From contig CAYQES010000004.1 in NCBI GenBank assembly GCA_964416595.1, positions 1 through 64,000 on the forward strand: a stretch of DNA of 64,000 nucleotides. The letters are read 5' to 3'. The number at the start of each line of letters is the position of its first letter. Position 1 is the first letter of the stretch. Shown here piece after piece: positions 25,566 to 33,225 of this stretch. The position numbers and the translations under genes were made by a program. Below the pieces are notes generated by a model. That model saw nothing but the letters and a program-made list of their open reading frames with translations, was not told where the DNA came from and did not search any database. This DNA is from JAKFYM01 sp964416595 (GTDB taxonomy: Bacteria > Bdellovibrionota > UBA1018 > CAIPTA01).

Positions 25566-26756
25566 TTGTTGCAAACCTTCGCTGCCGCCTATTATTCCGC
25601 TAAGAATCGCAAAAAGATTTCCCAATATGCTGTGGCCGATCTCGATACCGCTGCTCACCTTTGGGGGGGCCTAGATAATTCCCGGGCTTTCCGCAATGTG
25701 TTGGTGGGAGAGCCGGAGCGGAGGGGTGAAATTTGGCAGGCATGGATCAGCGCTAATGAAATTGAACTTAGTGATGAAAATATTTTTTATGTGCTCCGCC
25801 ACACAGCTAAACTAAAAACAGGTTCCTTTGAGCGTTGGGCCGTGTACTGCGCTTTGGATCTCCATGAACCTAAACTTTTTATCCACGAAGATGTGGTGAA
25901 CGAGGGTGTGGAACGGGCCCGCCAGGCTACTGAAGCATGTGAAACCGATATGGCTCCCATTTTTGTGGGCTATGAAGAGAGTCTTTATCGAGACGTGCGC
26001 CAAGTGTTGGAAAAGGCCGTAACAAACCAAACGCCACTATTAGTGTATGAAGAGTCTGCCACTTCTAAGCATACGGTTTGGCCTCTAAGCGATAAGGATG
26101 CCACGCAAAAACTGAAAAAACTTTTAGACGATCAACCGCTCTTTCTCCTGGATGGTCACCATCGTTTGGCTGCCGCCAAAGAAAACCACCGCCACGGTTT
26201 GGGCGACGGAAAAATCCTCGCCTGCCTCTGTTCCATGGATGTTAACGATACCCTCATTCTTCCCATTCATCGCACCGTGCACTATAGCCGCTGGATGCTC
26301 CCGGATGCTATGTTCGCCGATCTCACCCGATCCGGTTGCAAAGTAACAGAGCTCACGGAAACAAAAGTGACTGCCCTCGAAAATTATTTAACCAAAGAAA
26401 TGCCCACTGGTGCCTATTGTTTGGCTTTGCATTCCTATTCTGCCTTGCCTCGTTTAGTGCAATTGCCCTCGGCCTCCCAATTGCCACAAGCTTTAGCACC
26501 TTTAGCGGTGGCTCGTTTAGATCACTTGGTGCTGGAATCTCATCCGCAAGCCACCGCAATTCCCGTGGCCAGCTTGGAATTGGTGCTGGAGCAACTCGCC
26601 CTCGACCAATGCCAGGCCGCATTTTTCTTGCCTGCGGTGCAAGCTTCTCAGGTGCGAGCTGTTGCACTCGCGAAATTAAAGATGCCACGCAAATCTACGC
26701 GTTTTGTGCCGAAGCCGGCGCTGGGATTAATTTGCCGGCCGTGGATGGTAAGTTAA
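25566..26756 (+). CDS. DUF1015 family protein
   Basis: A 396-residue protein starting at TTG (GAGG five bases upstream; a second in-frame TTG follows). DUF1015 hallmarks are KLFIHEDVVNEG.ERARQATEAC.TDMAPIF (the HE motif and PIF turn), FLLDGHHRLAAAKEN, LPIHRTVH and the C-terminal MPRKSTRFVPKPALGLI. The N-terminus is shorter than in many members. The family shares a ParB/sulfiredoxin-like fold with archaeal serine kinases, and a metabolic kinase role has been proposed, but biochemistry for this bacterial group is not known to me. It lies 8 bp after the GYF-TPR gene on the same strand. Confidence 0.82.
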   Translation: MLQTFAAAYYSAKNRKKISQYAVADLDTAAHLWGGLDNSRAFRNVLVGEPERRGEIWQAWISANEIELSDENIFYVLRHTAKLKTGSFERWAVYCALDLHEPKLFIHEDVVNEGVERARQATEACETDMAPIFVGYEESLYRDVRQVLEKAVTNQTPLLVYEESATSKHTVWPLSDKDATQKLKKLLDDQPLFLLDGHHRLAAAKENHRHGLGDGKILACLCSMDVNDTLILPIHRTVHYSRWMLPDAMFADLTRSGCKVTELTETKVTALENYLTKEMPTGAYCLALHSYSALPRLVQLPSASQLPQALAPLAVARLDHLVLESHPQATAIPVASLELVLEQLALDQCQAAFFLPAVQASQVRAVALAKLKMPRKSTRFVPKPALGLICRPWMVS

Positions 26757-26765
26757 TCTGTTTTT

Positions 26766-26830
26766 CAGTTCACGGTTCACCACCGAGACAGTGAACTGAG
26801 AACTGTGAACCGAGAACAGAACAACTGTTC
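26766..26830. repeat. Palindromic cluster of heptamer repeats GTGAACY/GAGAACW
   Basis: Between the convergent DUF1015 and dciA-like genes, the right arm (26791-26818) is four tandem 7-mers: GTGAACT, GAGAACT, GTGAACC, GAGAACA. The left arm (26766-26780) contains the same heptamers on the other strand, CAGTTCACGGTTCAC. A second small hairpin, GAACAG (26814-26819) with CTGTTC (26825-26830), follows. The cluster can fold into alternative stems and may terminate transcription from both sides. Confidence 0.7.
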
Positions 26831-26837
26831 CAAAATC

Positions 26838-27188
26838 CTATAGTCGCGCCTGCCTAAAATAAATTTCCTTCACAATATCTTTTCCCAAGCTTGCGTTAAT
26901 GCGCCGGAGAATCAAATGCCGTTTGGACGTTAGCTCCGTAGTCCAAATAGGGTGTTGGGTTTCCACAAACAAAATTCCATTTTTAAAAGATTTGGGGCGG
27001 GCCTGTCGGGCAATATCGGCCCCCACGGATTGGGGCCAAGCTCCAAATACCTGAATCTCTTCGTTCACATTTTTCGGCATGGTCATCTGCATGAAATCTT
27101 TTAGGAGATCTCCTAGTGCTGAGGGACCAGATTTTTTCGCACGTTGCAGGGCCATGGGTTTTTGTACCAATTGAACTGTGTTACACAC
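26838..27188 (-). CDS. DUF721 / DciA-like protein
   Basis: A 116-residue protein matching DUF721 (DciA): ALGDLLKDFM near the start, W-PQSVGADIARQARPKSFKNGILFVETQHPIW in the middle, and a LRRINASLGKDIVKEIYFR end. DciA assists loading of the replicative helicase DnaB in bacteria lacking DnaC. The start is uncertain: GTG at 27188 or ATG at 27155, which removes 11 residues and is closer to the conserved part; neither has a strong ribosome site. It is divergent from lptE by a few bases only. Confidence 0.72.
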   Translation of the reverse strand: MCNTVQLVQKPMALQRAKKSGPSALGDLLKDFMQMTMPKNVNEEIQVFGAWPQSVGADIARQARPKSFKNGILFVETQHPIWTTELTSKRHLILRRINASLGKDIVKEIYFRQARL

Positions 27189-27193
27189 AAGGC

Positions 27194-27760
27194 ATGGGGC
27201 GCCTTTCTCGTCGTATAACTCTATGCATTATATTACTGGCATTTTCCGGCTGCGGCTACCATTTCCAGGGCAATCGTAATCCCTTGAAAGAATTGGGTGT
27301 GGAAAAAGTCTATGTAGTCCAATTTAAGAACACCACCTATCGCCCGGGCATTGAACAATTATTTTCTTCGGCCATGATCCGGGAAATCCAAAAGGCGGGC
27401 TCCTTTCGTTTGGTGAATTCCCGGGAAGAGGCGGATGCGATTCTTACTGGGCAGATTTCTGGGGCTGACACAAGCATTGCATCCTCTAAATCCGTATTAA
27501 TCGATGCAAAAAACACTGTGGATGTAGCCGCCGAATACAACACAGGCGTGCAATGTTCCGTGGATCTTGTGGATCGCACGGGGCGCACTATTTTTTCCCA
27601 ATCCATCAACAGCAACAAAATTTATCCCGGTGCCGCTCGCTTAGGCAGTGAGGGTGCCACGAATGCTTTGATCAATGATAGTGAACAACGTTTAGCGATC
27701 CAGTTTTTGGCGTCGCAAATGATGGCCAGCGTTTACCAGCGCATGGTGGACACTTTCTGA
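27194..27760 (+). CDS. lptE: LPS-assembly lipoprotein LptE
   Basis: A 188-residue outer-membrane lipoprotein. The ATG at 27194 gives a signal peptide with lipobox FSGC and the hallmark CGYHFQG that LptE proteins show right after the lipid Cys. The rest matches the family (VYVVQFKNTTYRPGIEQLFSSAMIREI, a Q/N-rich beta structure). LptE plugs the LptD barrel and helps insert LPS into the outer membrane, which shows the host is Gram-negative with LPS. It directly precedes holA with a 1-bp overlap, as in many proteobacteria. Only a short AAGG close to the ATG serves as a ribosome site. Confidence 0.87.
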   Translation: MGRLSRRITLCIILLAFSGCGYHFQGNRNPLKELGVEKVYVVQFKNTTYRPGIEQLFSSAMIREIQKAGSFRLVNSREEADAILTGQISGADTSIASSKSVLIDAKNTVDVAAEYNTGVQCSVDLVDRTGRTIFSQSINSNKIYPGAARLGSEGATNALINDSEQRLAIQFLASQMMASVYQRMVDTF

Positions 27761-28758
27761 TGGCTGCAGCCGCCGAAAATAAAATCCGCGAAGAACTCCA
27801 GCGCAAAAAAATCCGGGAAGTGTATGTGCTGGCGGGCGAGGATGCTTTTAAGCAGGATTACTACGCTGATCGCATCCAAGAGGCGGCCTTTCCCGAAGGC
27901 GTTCAAAAACAGATTCTTTATGGTGATGAAGTAGATCCTAACCAATTGCTGGAACAAGTGCGCACACTCTCGCTCTGGGATCCCCATAAATTTTTACTTG
28001 TACGCCAAGCGGAGCGATTCACGGCCAAGCAATGGGAAGCTTTGCTACCACTTCTAAAAGAGCCGCTAGAGCGCTGTGTGGTGGTGTTCCAAAGTGCAAA
28101 GGCTGATGCTCGTCTTAAGTTTTTCCAAGCTTTAGGTAAAGCTGGAGAGCGGGCAGCCCTCGTAAAATTAGAGCCGGCCCAGGGGAGTGAATGGAATTTT
28201 TGGCTGCAGACTTTTTTGCGGGAAAGCAAATTGGATGTTGACGACGAAGCCCGCCTGCTCCTTGCTCACTGGACCGCCGGCTCCCTTTCCGATTTAAAAC
28301 ACACACTAGAGCGAGCAGCGCTTTTTGCTGGCGCCGAGAAAATTAGAAAAGAACATGTGCTGGCTGTGGGTTTTAAAGTTTCTCCGGAAGATGTGTTTCG
28401 TTTTACGGAAAAATTATTGTCCGGCGATCGCCAAGCCTCTTTGGTATTATTGGAATCTTTGCTGAGCCAAGGGGAAGAACCGTTGGCATTGGTGGGATTA
28501 TTATCTCGCCAGTACCGTTGGCTGTTGGCAATCCTCACCCATCGGGCCGAGGGCAAAACTGATGGTGCTATCGCTTCCGCTGCTGGGATTTTTCCCGCTG
28601 CGGGCAAGGTGCTCTTTCCCGCCGCTAAACGCATGGGCAGTAAATCAGTGATCCGGGGTCTCAACGCTTTGGCGGAAACAGATCACGGGCTAAAAAGCTC
28701 CCGCTTGCCAAGGGAGCAAATGCTCACCGAACTAGTAGTGCAGCTCACAGAGATCTAA
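27760..28758 (+). CDS. holA: DNA polymerase III delta subunit
   Basis: A 332-residue delta subunit that opens the beta clamp during clamp loading. It has VYVLAGEDAFKQDYYADRI at the N-terminus, RSLSLWDPHKFLLVRQAE-like core sequence, and the C-terminal collar domain with EEPLALVGLLSRQYRWLL and a final LPREQMLTELVVQL. Its ATG shares an A with the lptE TGA stop. It is followed by a strong terminator and convergent rpsT, a conserved neighbourhood. Confidence 0.9.
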   Translation: MAAAAENKIREELQRKKIREVYVLAGEDAFKQDYYADRIQEAAFPEGVQKQILYGDEVDPNQLLEQVRTLSLWDPHKFLLVRQAERFTAKQWEALLPLLKEPLERCVVVFQSAKADARLKFFQALGKAGERAALVKLEPAQGSEWNFWLQTFLRESKLDVDDEARLLLAHWTAGSLSDLKHTLERAALFAGAEKIRKEHVLAVGFKVSPEDVFRFTEKLLSGDRQASLVLLESLLSQGEEPLALVGLLSRQYRWLLAILTHRAEGKTDGAIASAAGIFPAAGKVLFPAAKRMGSKSVIRGLNALAETDHGLKSSRLPREQMLTELVVQLTEI

Positions 28759-28770
28759 CTTCAGAAATAG

Positions 28771-28799
28771 AAAAGCCAGGGGTTCAACCCTGGCTTTTT
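28771..28799. terminator. Bidirectional rho-independent terminator
   Basis: AAAAGCCAGGG (28771-28781) pairs with CCCTGGCTTTTT (28788-28799) around a short GTTCAA loop, with A/T tracts on both sides. It serves the convergent holA and rpsT transcripts. Confidence 0.93.
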
Positions 28800-28821
28800 G
28801 TTAGAACTTGAAAAGAAAAAA

Positions 28822-29091
28822 TTAAGCGTTGGCGGAAGCTAGCGCTTTGTTTTTTGCTTTTTGTAGCCGAGAAATTTTTCTTGCGGCCCGTCTTTTAGGG
28901 ATGGATCCACGATGGGCAGCTTTTGCTAGCACAGAAGCGGCCTCGGTCAAGTTGGCAGTTTTTGCGTCCTTACGGATCGACTCCATGGTTTTTTGCGCAA
29001 CCGTTTTCACGGCAGAACGGCGGGAACGATTTTGTTCCGTACGTTTGATGATTTGGCGGTTACGCTTCTCGGCAGACTTATGATTGGCCAT
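28822..29091 (-). CDS. rpsT: 30S ribosomal protein S20
   Basis: An 89-residue basic protein with the S20 start MANHKSAEKRNRQ and the conserved AAHRGSIPKRRAARKISRLQ segment. It binds 16S rRNA. It starts 6 bp after the stop of the H1-like gene, and its AGAGGA ribosome site lies in that gene's last codons, so the two are probably on one transcript. It ends in the terminator shared with holA. Confidence 0.96.
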   Translation of the reverse strand: MANHKSAEKRNRQIIKRTEQNRSRRSAVKTVAQKTMESIRKDAKTANLTEAASVLAKAAHRGSIPKRRAARKISRLQKAKNKALASANA

Positions 29092-29097
29092 GGATTC

Positions 29098-29505
29098 TTA
29101 TTCCTCTTCGTCAAATTTGGAAGGTGTCCAAGGATCTTCTTCGTCAGAATCCTCGGTATCGTCTTCGTTATATTCTTCCCAGCTTTCACTTTCCTCATCG
29201 GTTTCTTCGTCAGAATCCTTCATGGGAGAGAGATTGCGATTTTTCAATTCTTCTGCGCGGAACAAAGAAGAGCCAGCGAATCCACCCACAGCAGCGGCTA
29301 CGGCAGCAGCTTTTTTAGGAGCGGCTTTCTTAGGAGCAGCCTTCTTGGCAGCTTTCTTAGCTGTCTTTTTAGGAGCAGCTTTTTTAGTGGCTTTTTTAGC
29401 TGACTTTTTAGGGGCAGCTTTTTTGGTCGCCTTTTTAGCTGACTTTTTGGGGGCAGCTTTTTTGGTCGCTTTTTTTGCAGTCTTCTTGGTTTTCTTTTTG
29501 GCCAT
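29098..29505 (-). CDS. Histone H1-like Lys/Ala-rich protein with acidic C-terminal tail
   Basis: A 135-residue two-part protein. The ATG at 29505 is preceded by AGGAGAG. Residues 1-68 are almost entirely Lys, Ala, Pro, Ser and Thr in 13-residue repeats (KKATKKAAPKKSA), resembling the tail of histone H1 and bacterial H1 mimics, and would bind DNA or RNA. Residues 69-90 are hydrophobic/Ala-Gly-rich, and the tail (95-135) is strongly acidic with DSDEE and EEYNEDD runs. A basic-acidic bipolar layout suggests nucleic-acid compaction with self-regulation, or a nucleoid or ribosome-associated role. It lies directly upstream of rpsT and downstream of the TadG-like gene. No close family is named with confidence. 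Confidence 0.75.
   Translation of the reverse strand: MAKKKTKKTAKKATKKAAPKKSAKKATKKAAPKKSAKKATKKAAPKKTAKKAAKKAAPKKAAPKKAAAVAAAVGGFAGSSLFRAEELKNRNLSPMKDSDEETDEESESWEEYNEDDTEDSDEEDPWTPSKFDEEE
29320..29475 (-). repeat. 39-bp tandem repeats encoding KKATKKAAPKKSA
   Basis: Residues 11-62 of the H1-like protein come from four consecutive 39-bp units, the first three nearly identical and the last diverged (T to A changes and a partial unit after it). Such repeats can expand or contract between strains. Confidence 0.75.
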
Positions 29506-29550
29506 GAACTCTCTCCTAAACATTTGAGTAAAATGGTAAAACTGGGAAAT

Positions 29551-29575
29551 GGCCCCCTCTTCATCCCACGGGGCC
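29551..29575 (-). terminator. Weak hairpin downstream of the TadG-like gene
   Basis: GGCCCC (29551-29556) can pair with GGGGCC (29570-29575) around a 13-nt loop. It lies 17 bp past the stop of the TadG-like gene and before the H1-like start. The T-tract is poor, so termination is uncertain. Confidence 0.35.
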
Positions 29576-29591
29576 TAAAAATTTACAAGCG

Positions 29592-31889
29592 CTAGTGTTT
29601 GAGTTTGTTTATGTCGTCGGAAATCCTGGCGGCCCCATTACCCCCATTGAAACGCTCCAGGGGGTTGGTCCATTGCACGCCAGCCAGTTGGGGGTCATTG
29701 GTGCCTTTGCCCCCGCTTTTTAGGGAGCTAAAGGACACAAAACGCACGGAATAGCCGCTGCGCCCCATGTCCAGACCCAGCTCAGAATTGGATTCAATAC
29801 CCATATTGGGGTTATTCGTGTCGGCTGCGGTCTTTTGGTTGTTCCAGGAAGTTAATTGGCGCTTATAGGGATCTTCCATGCCGGCCACGGTGAAGCGGCG
29901 GCCATAGGAGCGGGCATAGGCCTGGAGCTGGGGCTCATCGGTGAGCATGGGATCCGGGATATAGTGAAAAATTGTCTCTTTGCTATTGCGTAAATAACCC
30001 TGGAGTAAGCCGAATTTTGCATCGCTTTGTATGATGCTTAAAAACTCCGCGAATCTACCGCTCTCTAGGGATTCCCTATCCTTGGCATCGGCCACTAGGT
30101 ATTGGTTCACTTTGTCGCGGATGAAGCGCAGGTCGTTCCCATTGGTGCCATTCACGGGATAAACCGGGGCCACCAGGGAAAAGAATTTCCCGCCATACAC
30201 AGGATTATCTTCAAATTTGCCAATCACATCCTGCTGAAAGTTAGCGGGGGGATTGTAGTAACCGATTTCCCAGGGGGCATAGGCCCCAGCTAAGCGGGGT
30301 CCATAATCTAATCGTCGCAAGGAAACCACAGCGTTCCGTAGGTAACCTAGGTGGGCGTTGGTGGAAAAGCCTCGCTGGTTGGAAGTGGTATCCCCATCGG
30401 CCACAAGCACATTCGGAAAGGCGTAAGAGAAACCGGTGATCTGATCATCCCTGGATTCATTCAAGAAGCTACGGCCCACCTGCGCCTTACCCAACATCAT
30501 TTTGAGCATGCCATCATCGGTTTTTTCTGGATTAAGATCCTTGCCCACCCGGCTACCAAAGGGCTTTGCCGCCGAATAGGCCGAAAGGGTTACGATGCCA
30601 TTGCCACCAAAGGGGGAAAAAAGGAGACGGGCCTTGGCCTGCAGGCGAACCGCATAGTAGGTGAGCACATTGGGATTTTTGGTAACTCCAAAAGGAAAGC
30701 GGGAAATTACCCGTACTTCCCGGTACTGGCTACAGTTACCGTTATCGCCATTATCAAGGGATTTAAAAAAGGAGTTGGCGAAGGCGGCTCGGCCCGTAAG
30801 ATCATCGAACTTGGCTAGGATCGGAGGATTTTTTAAATTGGGATTTTGTTCCGTATTGCCGGGGGTGGTGGGGAGAAGTTCCGTGAGTTCGATCTCCGAA
30901 AAGTTGCCGTTATCCCCAGAAACGGACGGTAAATTATTGCGGGCGCTTAAGAAAGCTTGGATGGGCCGTTCGAAATAATCCAAGGTTTTATTGGATCCGG
31001 CTGGGGCCAAGCCTTTCAAGGAACTCATGGTTTCCTCGGTGATTGTGGCGCTTAGGCCCTCGCTACTGAGACTCATATTCAAGGCTTCTTCAAAATTATC
31101 AATGCGGGCCCGGAGCAGCGCCATGCGGGGTAATACCCCTAGGCGTTCGATGCCATCGGAAAAAGGAAAGGGATCGTCAGAATCATTGCCCACGGAAAAG
31201 AAAGGATCAGCAGCTTTGATAGGATCTAGGCCAAAGAGCCAGGCGATAAGGAATTTCTGATTGATCAAGGTGCGGCTGTAACAGTCTTCAAGTTTTTTAT
31301 TGATGATTTGTGAGGTAGCTCGGCGAACGGCGGCCACGATCGGATCCGCTACCCCCCAACCTCCCCCGGAGGGGAATTCCGGAATACCCGCCACTTTGTT
31401 TTTTTGGCAGTAGTTGTTGTCTTTGTCGAAGATGATGCAAACCGAAGGCAGGTAACTAAAGCCAGGCGCTGGAGGGGGTTCGTTATTATTGAATTCCCGG
31501 GGATCATCGAACGCAAAATCATAACGGGCATCCGCAGCTGTATTGGTGGTGGCGGCACATTGGGGAATTTTCTGCCCCTGGTGGTTCAAGGGAAAACATG
31601 GCATGGCCACATACTGGCCCCGGGTGGTGTAATAAAACAAAAATTCTTTAAGAGCCCGGCGCATTTCGTAATTGAGGTAGGCCACGCTCGTGAGCTGGCG
31701 GGCTTGGGTAGCGGCACCGGCATAGGCAGCTGCGTCGGCGGCGTTTTGCAAATTGATCTTGGCGTGCACCAACATGCCGATATTGGTGGTGAAGGCGAAC
31801 AACAGAATCATCGTGGACGCAAAAAGGGCCATGAAGATGGCCGCTTGTCCGCGCTCTTCTCGAAGCTTACGGGGAACTTTTCGGAGCAT
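29592..31889 (-). CDS. TadG-like (putative Flp pilus assembly / Tad domain) protein
   Basis: A 765-residue protein whose N-terminus is of the TadE/TadG type: basic leader, ERGQAAIFMALF at 12-23, one TM helix (18-40), then VHAKINLQNAADAAAYAGA, the sequence following the TM in Tad-domain proteins. The rest is a large, presumably periplasmic or surface part rich in Asn, Gly, Pro and Phe, with no recognised domain. TadG-type proteins belong to tight-adherence pili or related secretion systems, but no other tad genes are in this window. It sits alone between truB and the H1-like gene, 9 bp after truB's start region on the same strand side. Confidence 0.72.
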   Translation of the reverse strand: MLRKVPRKLREERGQAAIFMALFASTMILLFAFTTNIGMLVHAKINLQNAADAAAYAGAATQARQLTSVAYLNYEMRRALKEFLFYYTTRGQYVAMPCFPLNHQGQKIPQCAATTNTAADARYDFAFDDPREFNNNEPPPAPGFSYLPSVCIIFDKDNNYCQKNKVAGIPEFPSGGGWGVADPIVAAVRRATSQIINKKLEDCYSRTLINQKFLIAWLFGLDPIKAADPFFSVGNDSDDPFPFSDGIERLGVLPRMALLRARIDNFEEALNMSLSSEGLSATITEETMSSLKGLAPAGSNKTLDYFERPIQAFLSARNNLPSVSGDNGNFSEIELTELLPTTPGNTEQNPNLKNPPILAKFDDLTGRAAFANSFFKSLDNGDNGNCSQYREVRVISRFPFGVTKNPNVLTYYAVRLQAKARLLFSPFGGNGIVTLSAYSAAKPFGSRVGKDLNPEKTDDGMLKMMLGKAQVGRSFLNESRDDQITGFSYAFPNVLVADGDTTSNQRGFSTNAHLGYLRNAVVSLRRLDYGPRLAGAYAPWEIGYYNPPANFQQDVIGKFEDNPVYGGKFFSLVAPVYPVNGTNGNDLRFIRDKVNQYLVADAKDRESLESGRFAEFLSIIQSDAKFGLLQGYLRNSKETIFHYIPDPMLTDEPQLQAYARSYGRRFTVAGMEDPYKRQLTSWNNQKTAADTNNPNMGIESNSELGLDMGRSGYSVRFVSFSSLKSGGKGTNDPQLAGVQWTNPLERFNGGNGAARISDDINKLKH

Positions 31890-31898
31890 TCTAGAATT

Positions 31899-32810
31899 TT
31901 ACGTTTCTAGGAGGCGGGGGTCAAAAACTCTTTCGATGGAGCAAAAAGGAACTAGCATCGGATGATGGTTACAGACCGCCACGGGCTTTCCTTCTTCCAC
32001 CACCAGGAAATACCCGGGCTTTTCTATTTGACTGCGCAATCCATCGAACACCGCTAAATTTCCGTTTCGAACCTTCGCCGCCTGTTCGCTATTGCATTCT
32101 ACCTGGCAGAGATGCGAAAGAGCCTCGCCGATAGAACGCAAAGGCACTTTTTCCCCAGGCATTTCTAAAATTTCTCGCAGTGGCAGCGCATCTTCCACAC
32201 GGAAAGAGGAGGATTGCGTGCGACGTAAGCTTTTCAAATAGGCGGAACTGCCCGCAGCCTTGGCCAGATCCGCGGCCAACACTCGCACATAGGTGCCCCC
32301 GGAGCAGCCCACACGGAAACGTAAAGAATTGCCTTCCACGGCCAAGATTTTAAATTCTTTCACCTGCACTTCCCGGGATTTCACTTCCACGGTTTTTCCT
32401 TCCCGGGCGTATTGGTATAGGGCTTTGCCTTTTACTTTGATCGCCGAGTAGGCCGGAGGAGTTTGCTGAATGCGACCCGTGAGTTTTTGCGCCAAGGCTT
32501 GCCACTCGTCTAAGGTGAGATTGGGCACGGCAGTGTTTTCTACGATTTCACCCGTGAGATCTCCTGTGTCGGTGGCAGAGCCCAGCACGGCTTCTGCCTC
32601 ATATGCCTTTTCCCCTTCCAGAAGAAAGCGGGCCACTTTTGTGCCTTCTCCCACTAAAGCCACAAGCAGGCCTGTAGCAAAAGGATCTAGTGTGCCGCCG
32701 TGACCAATGCGTGTGAAATCATGTTTAAGTTTTAGCTGGTTGAGCACATGGGCGGAGCTTACGCCGTCTGGTTTATCCACGAGCAAAATGCCCGAGCGAG
32801 AATTGGGCAT
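31899..32810 (-). CDS. truB: tRNA pseudouridine-55 synthase
   Basis: A 303-residue enzyme that makes pseudouridine 55 in the T-loop of tRNAs. The N-terminus GILLVDKPDGVSS and the motif GHGGTLDPFATGLL, with catalytic Asp, are diagnostic; a PUA-like C-terminus follows. It is the last gene of rimP-nusA-infB-rbfA-truB and starts 3 bp after the rbfA stop. Confidence 0.95.
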   Translation of the reverse strand: MPNSRSGILLVDKPDGVSSAHVLNQLKLKHDFTRIGHGGTLDPFATGLLVALVGEGTKVARFLLEGEKAYEAEAVLGSATDTGDLTGEIVENTAVPNLTLDEWQALAQKLTGRIQQTPPAYSAIKVKGKALYQYAREGKTVEVKSREVQVKEFKILAVEGNSLRFRVGCSGGTYVRVLAADLAKAAGSSAYLKSLRRTQSSSFRVEDALPLREILEMPGEKVPLRSIGEALSHLCQVECNSEQAAKVRNGNLAVFDGLRSQIEKPGYFLVVEEGKPVAVCNHHPMLVPFCSIERVFDPRLLET

Positions 32811-32813
32811 AGG

Positions 32814-33224
32814 TTAGTCCTGTTCGGAATCGTCTTTAGCGGCAGCAGCTTTTTTCTCTATTTCCGCGGCTTCCTGGAGTGCGGTGTTTATCACTACAGC
32901 GCGATCGAAAATACGGTCGAATTTAAAAATCAGGTGCGGATGCACTTTCATGGAAATGCGCTTAATCAACAATCGATGCACAAAGGAACTCGCGGAGCGC
33001 AGAGCCTCTAGCGCGCCCTTTACGGCAGGATCCTTTTCTTCTTTGCCCATGAACGAAACCCAAACAGTGGCATTGCGCATATCTTCCGATAGATCCACAC
33101 CGGAAACGGTGACCATGCCTACAGCTTCCAAGCGAGGATCGCTGATGTCTTTACGGAAAATGGTCACAAGTTCCTCGCGGATTGCGTTGGCTACTTGTCT
33201 GTGTCTGCGAGAAAGTTCAGCCAT
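32814..33224 (-). CDS. rbfA: Ribosome-binding factor A
   Basis: A 136-residue KH-like protein needed for 16S rRNA maturation and 30S assembly. The N-terminus RRHRQVANAIREELVTIF, then DPRL at the start of the KH core and VHRLLIKRISMKVHPHLIFKFD, match RbfA. It starts 1 bp after infB ends and runs to truB. The C-terminus has an added Ala/Lys/Asp/Glu tail. Confidence 0.94.
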   Translation of the reverse strand: MAELSRRHRQVANAIREELVTIFRKDISDPRLEAVGMVTVSGVDLSEDMRNATVWVSFMGKEEKDPAVKGALEALRSASSFVHRLLIKRISMKVHPHLIFKFDRIFDRAVVINTALQEAAEIEKKAAAAKDDSEQD

Positions 33225-33225
33225 A

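Noticed and set aside
29084..29527. 147-residue plus-strand ORF rich in Ala, Phe and Leu opposite the H1-like gene
   Set aside because: It is the antisense reading of the Lys/Ala repeats and has no ribosome site or domain.
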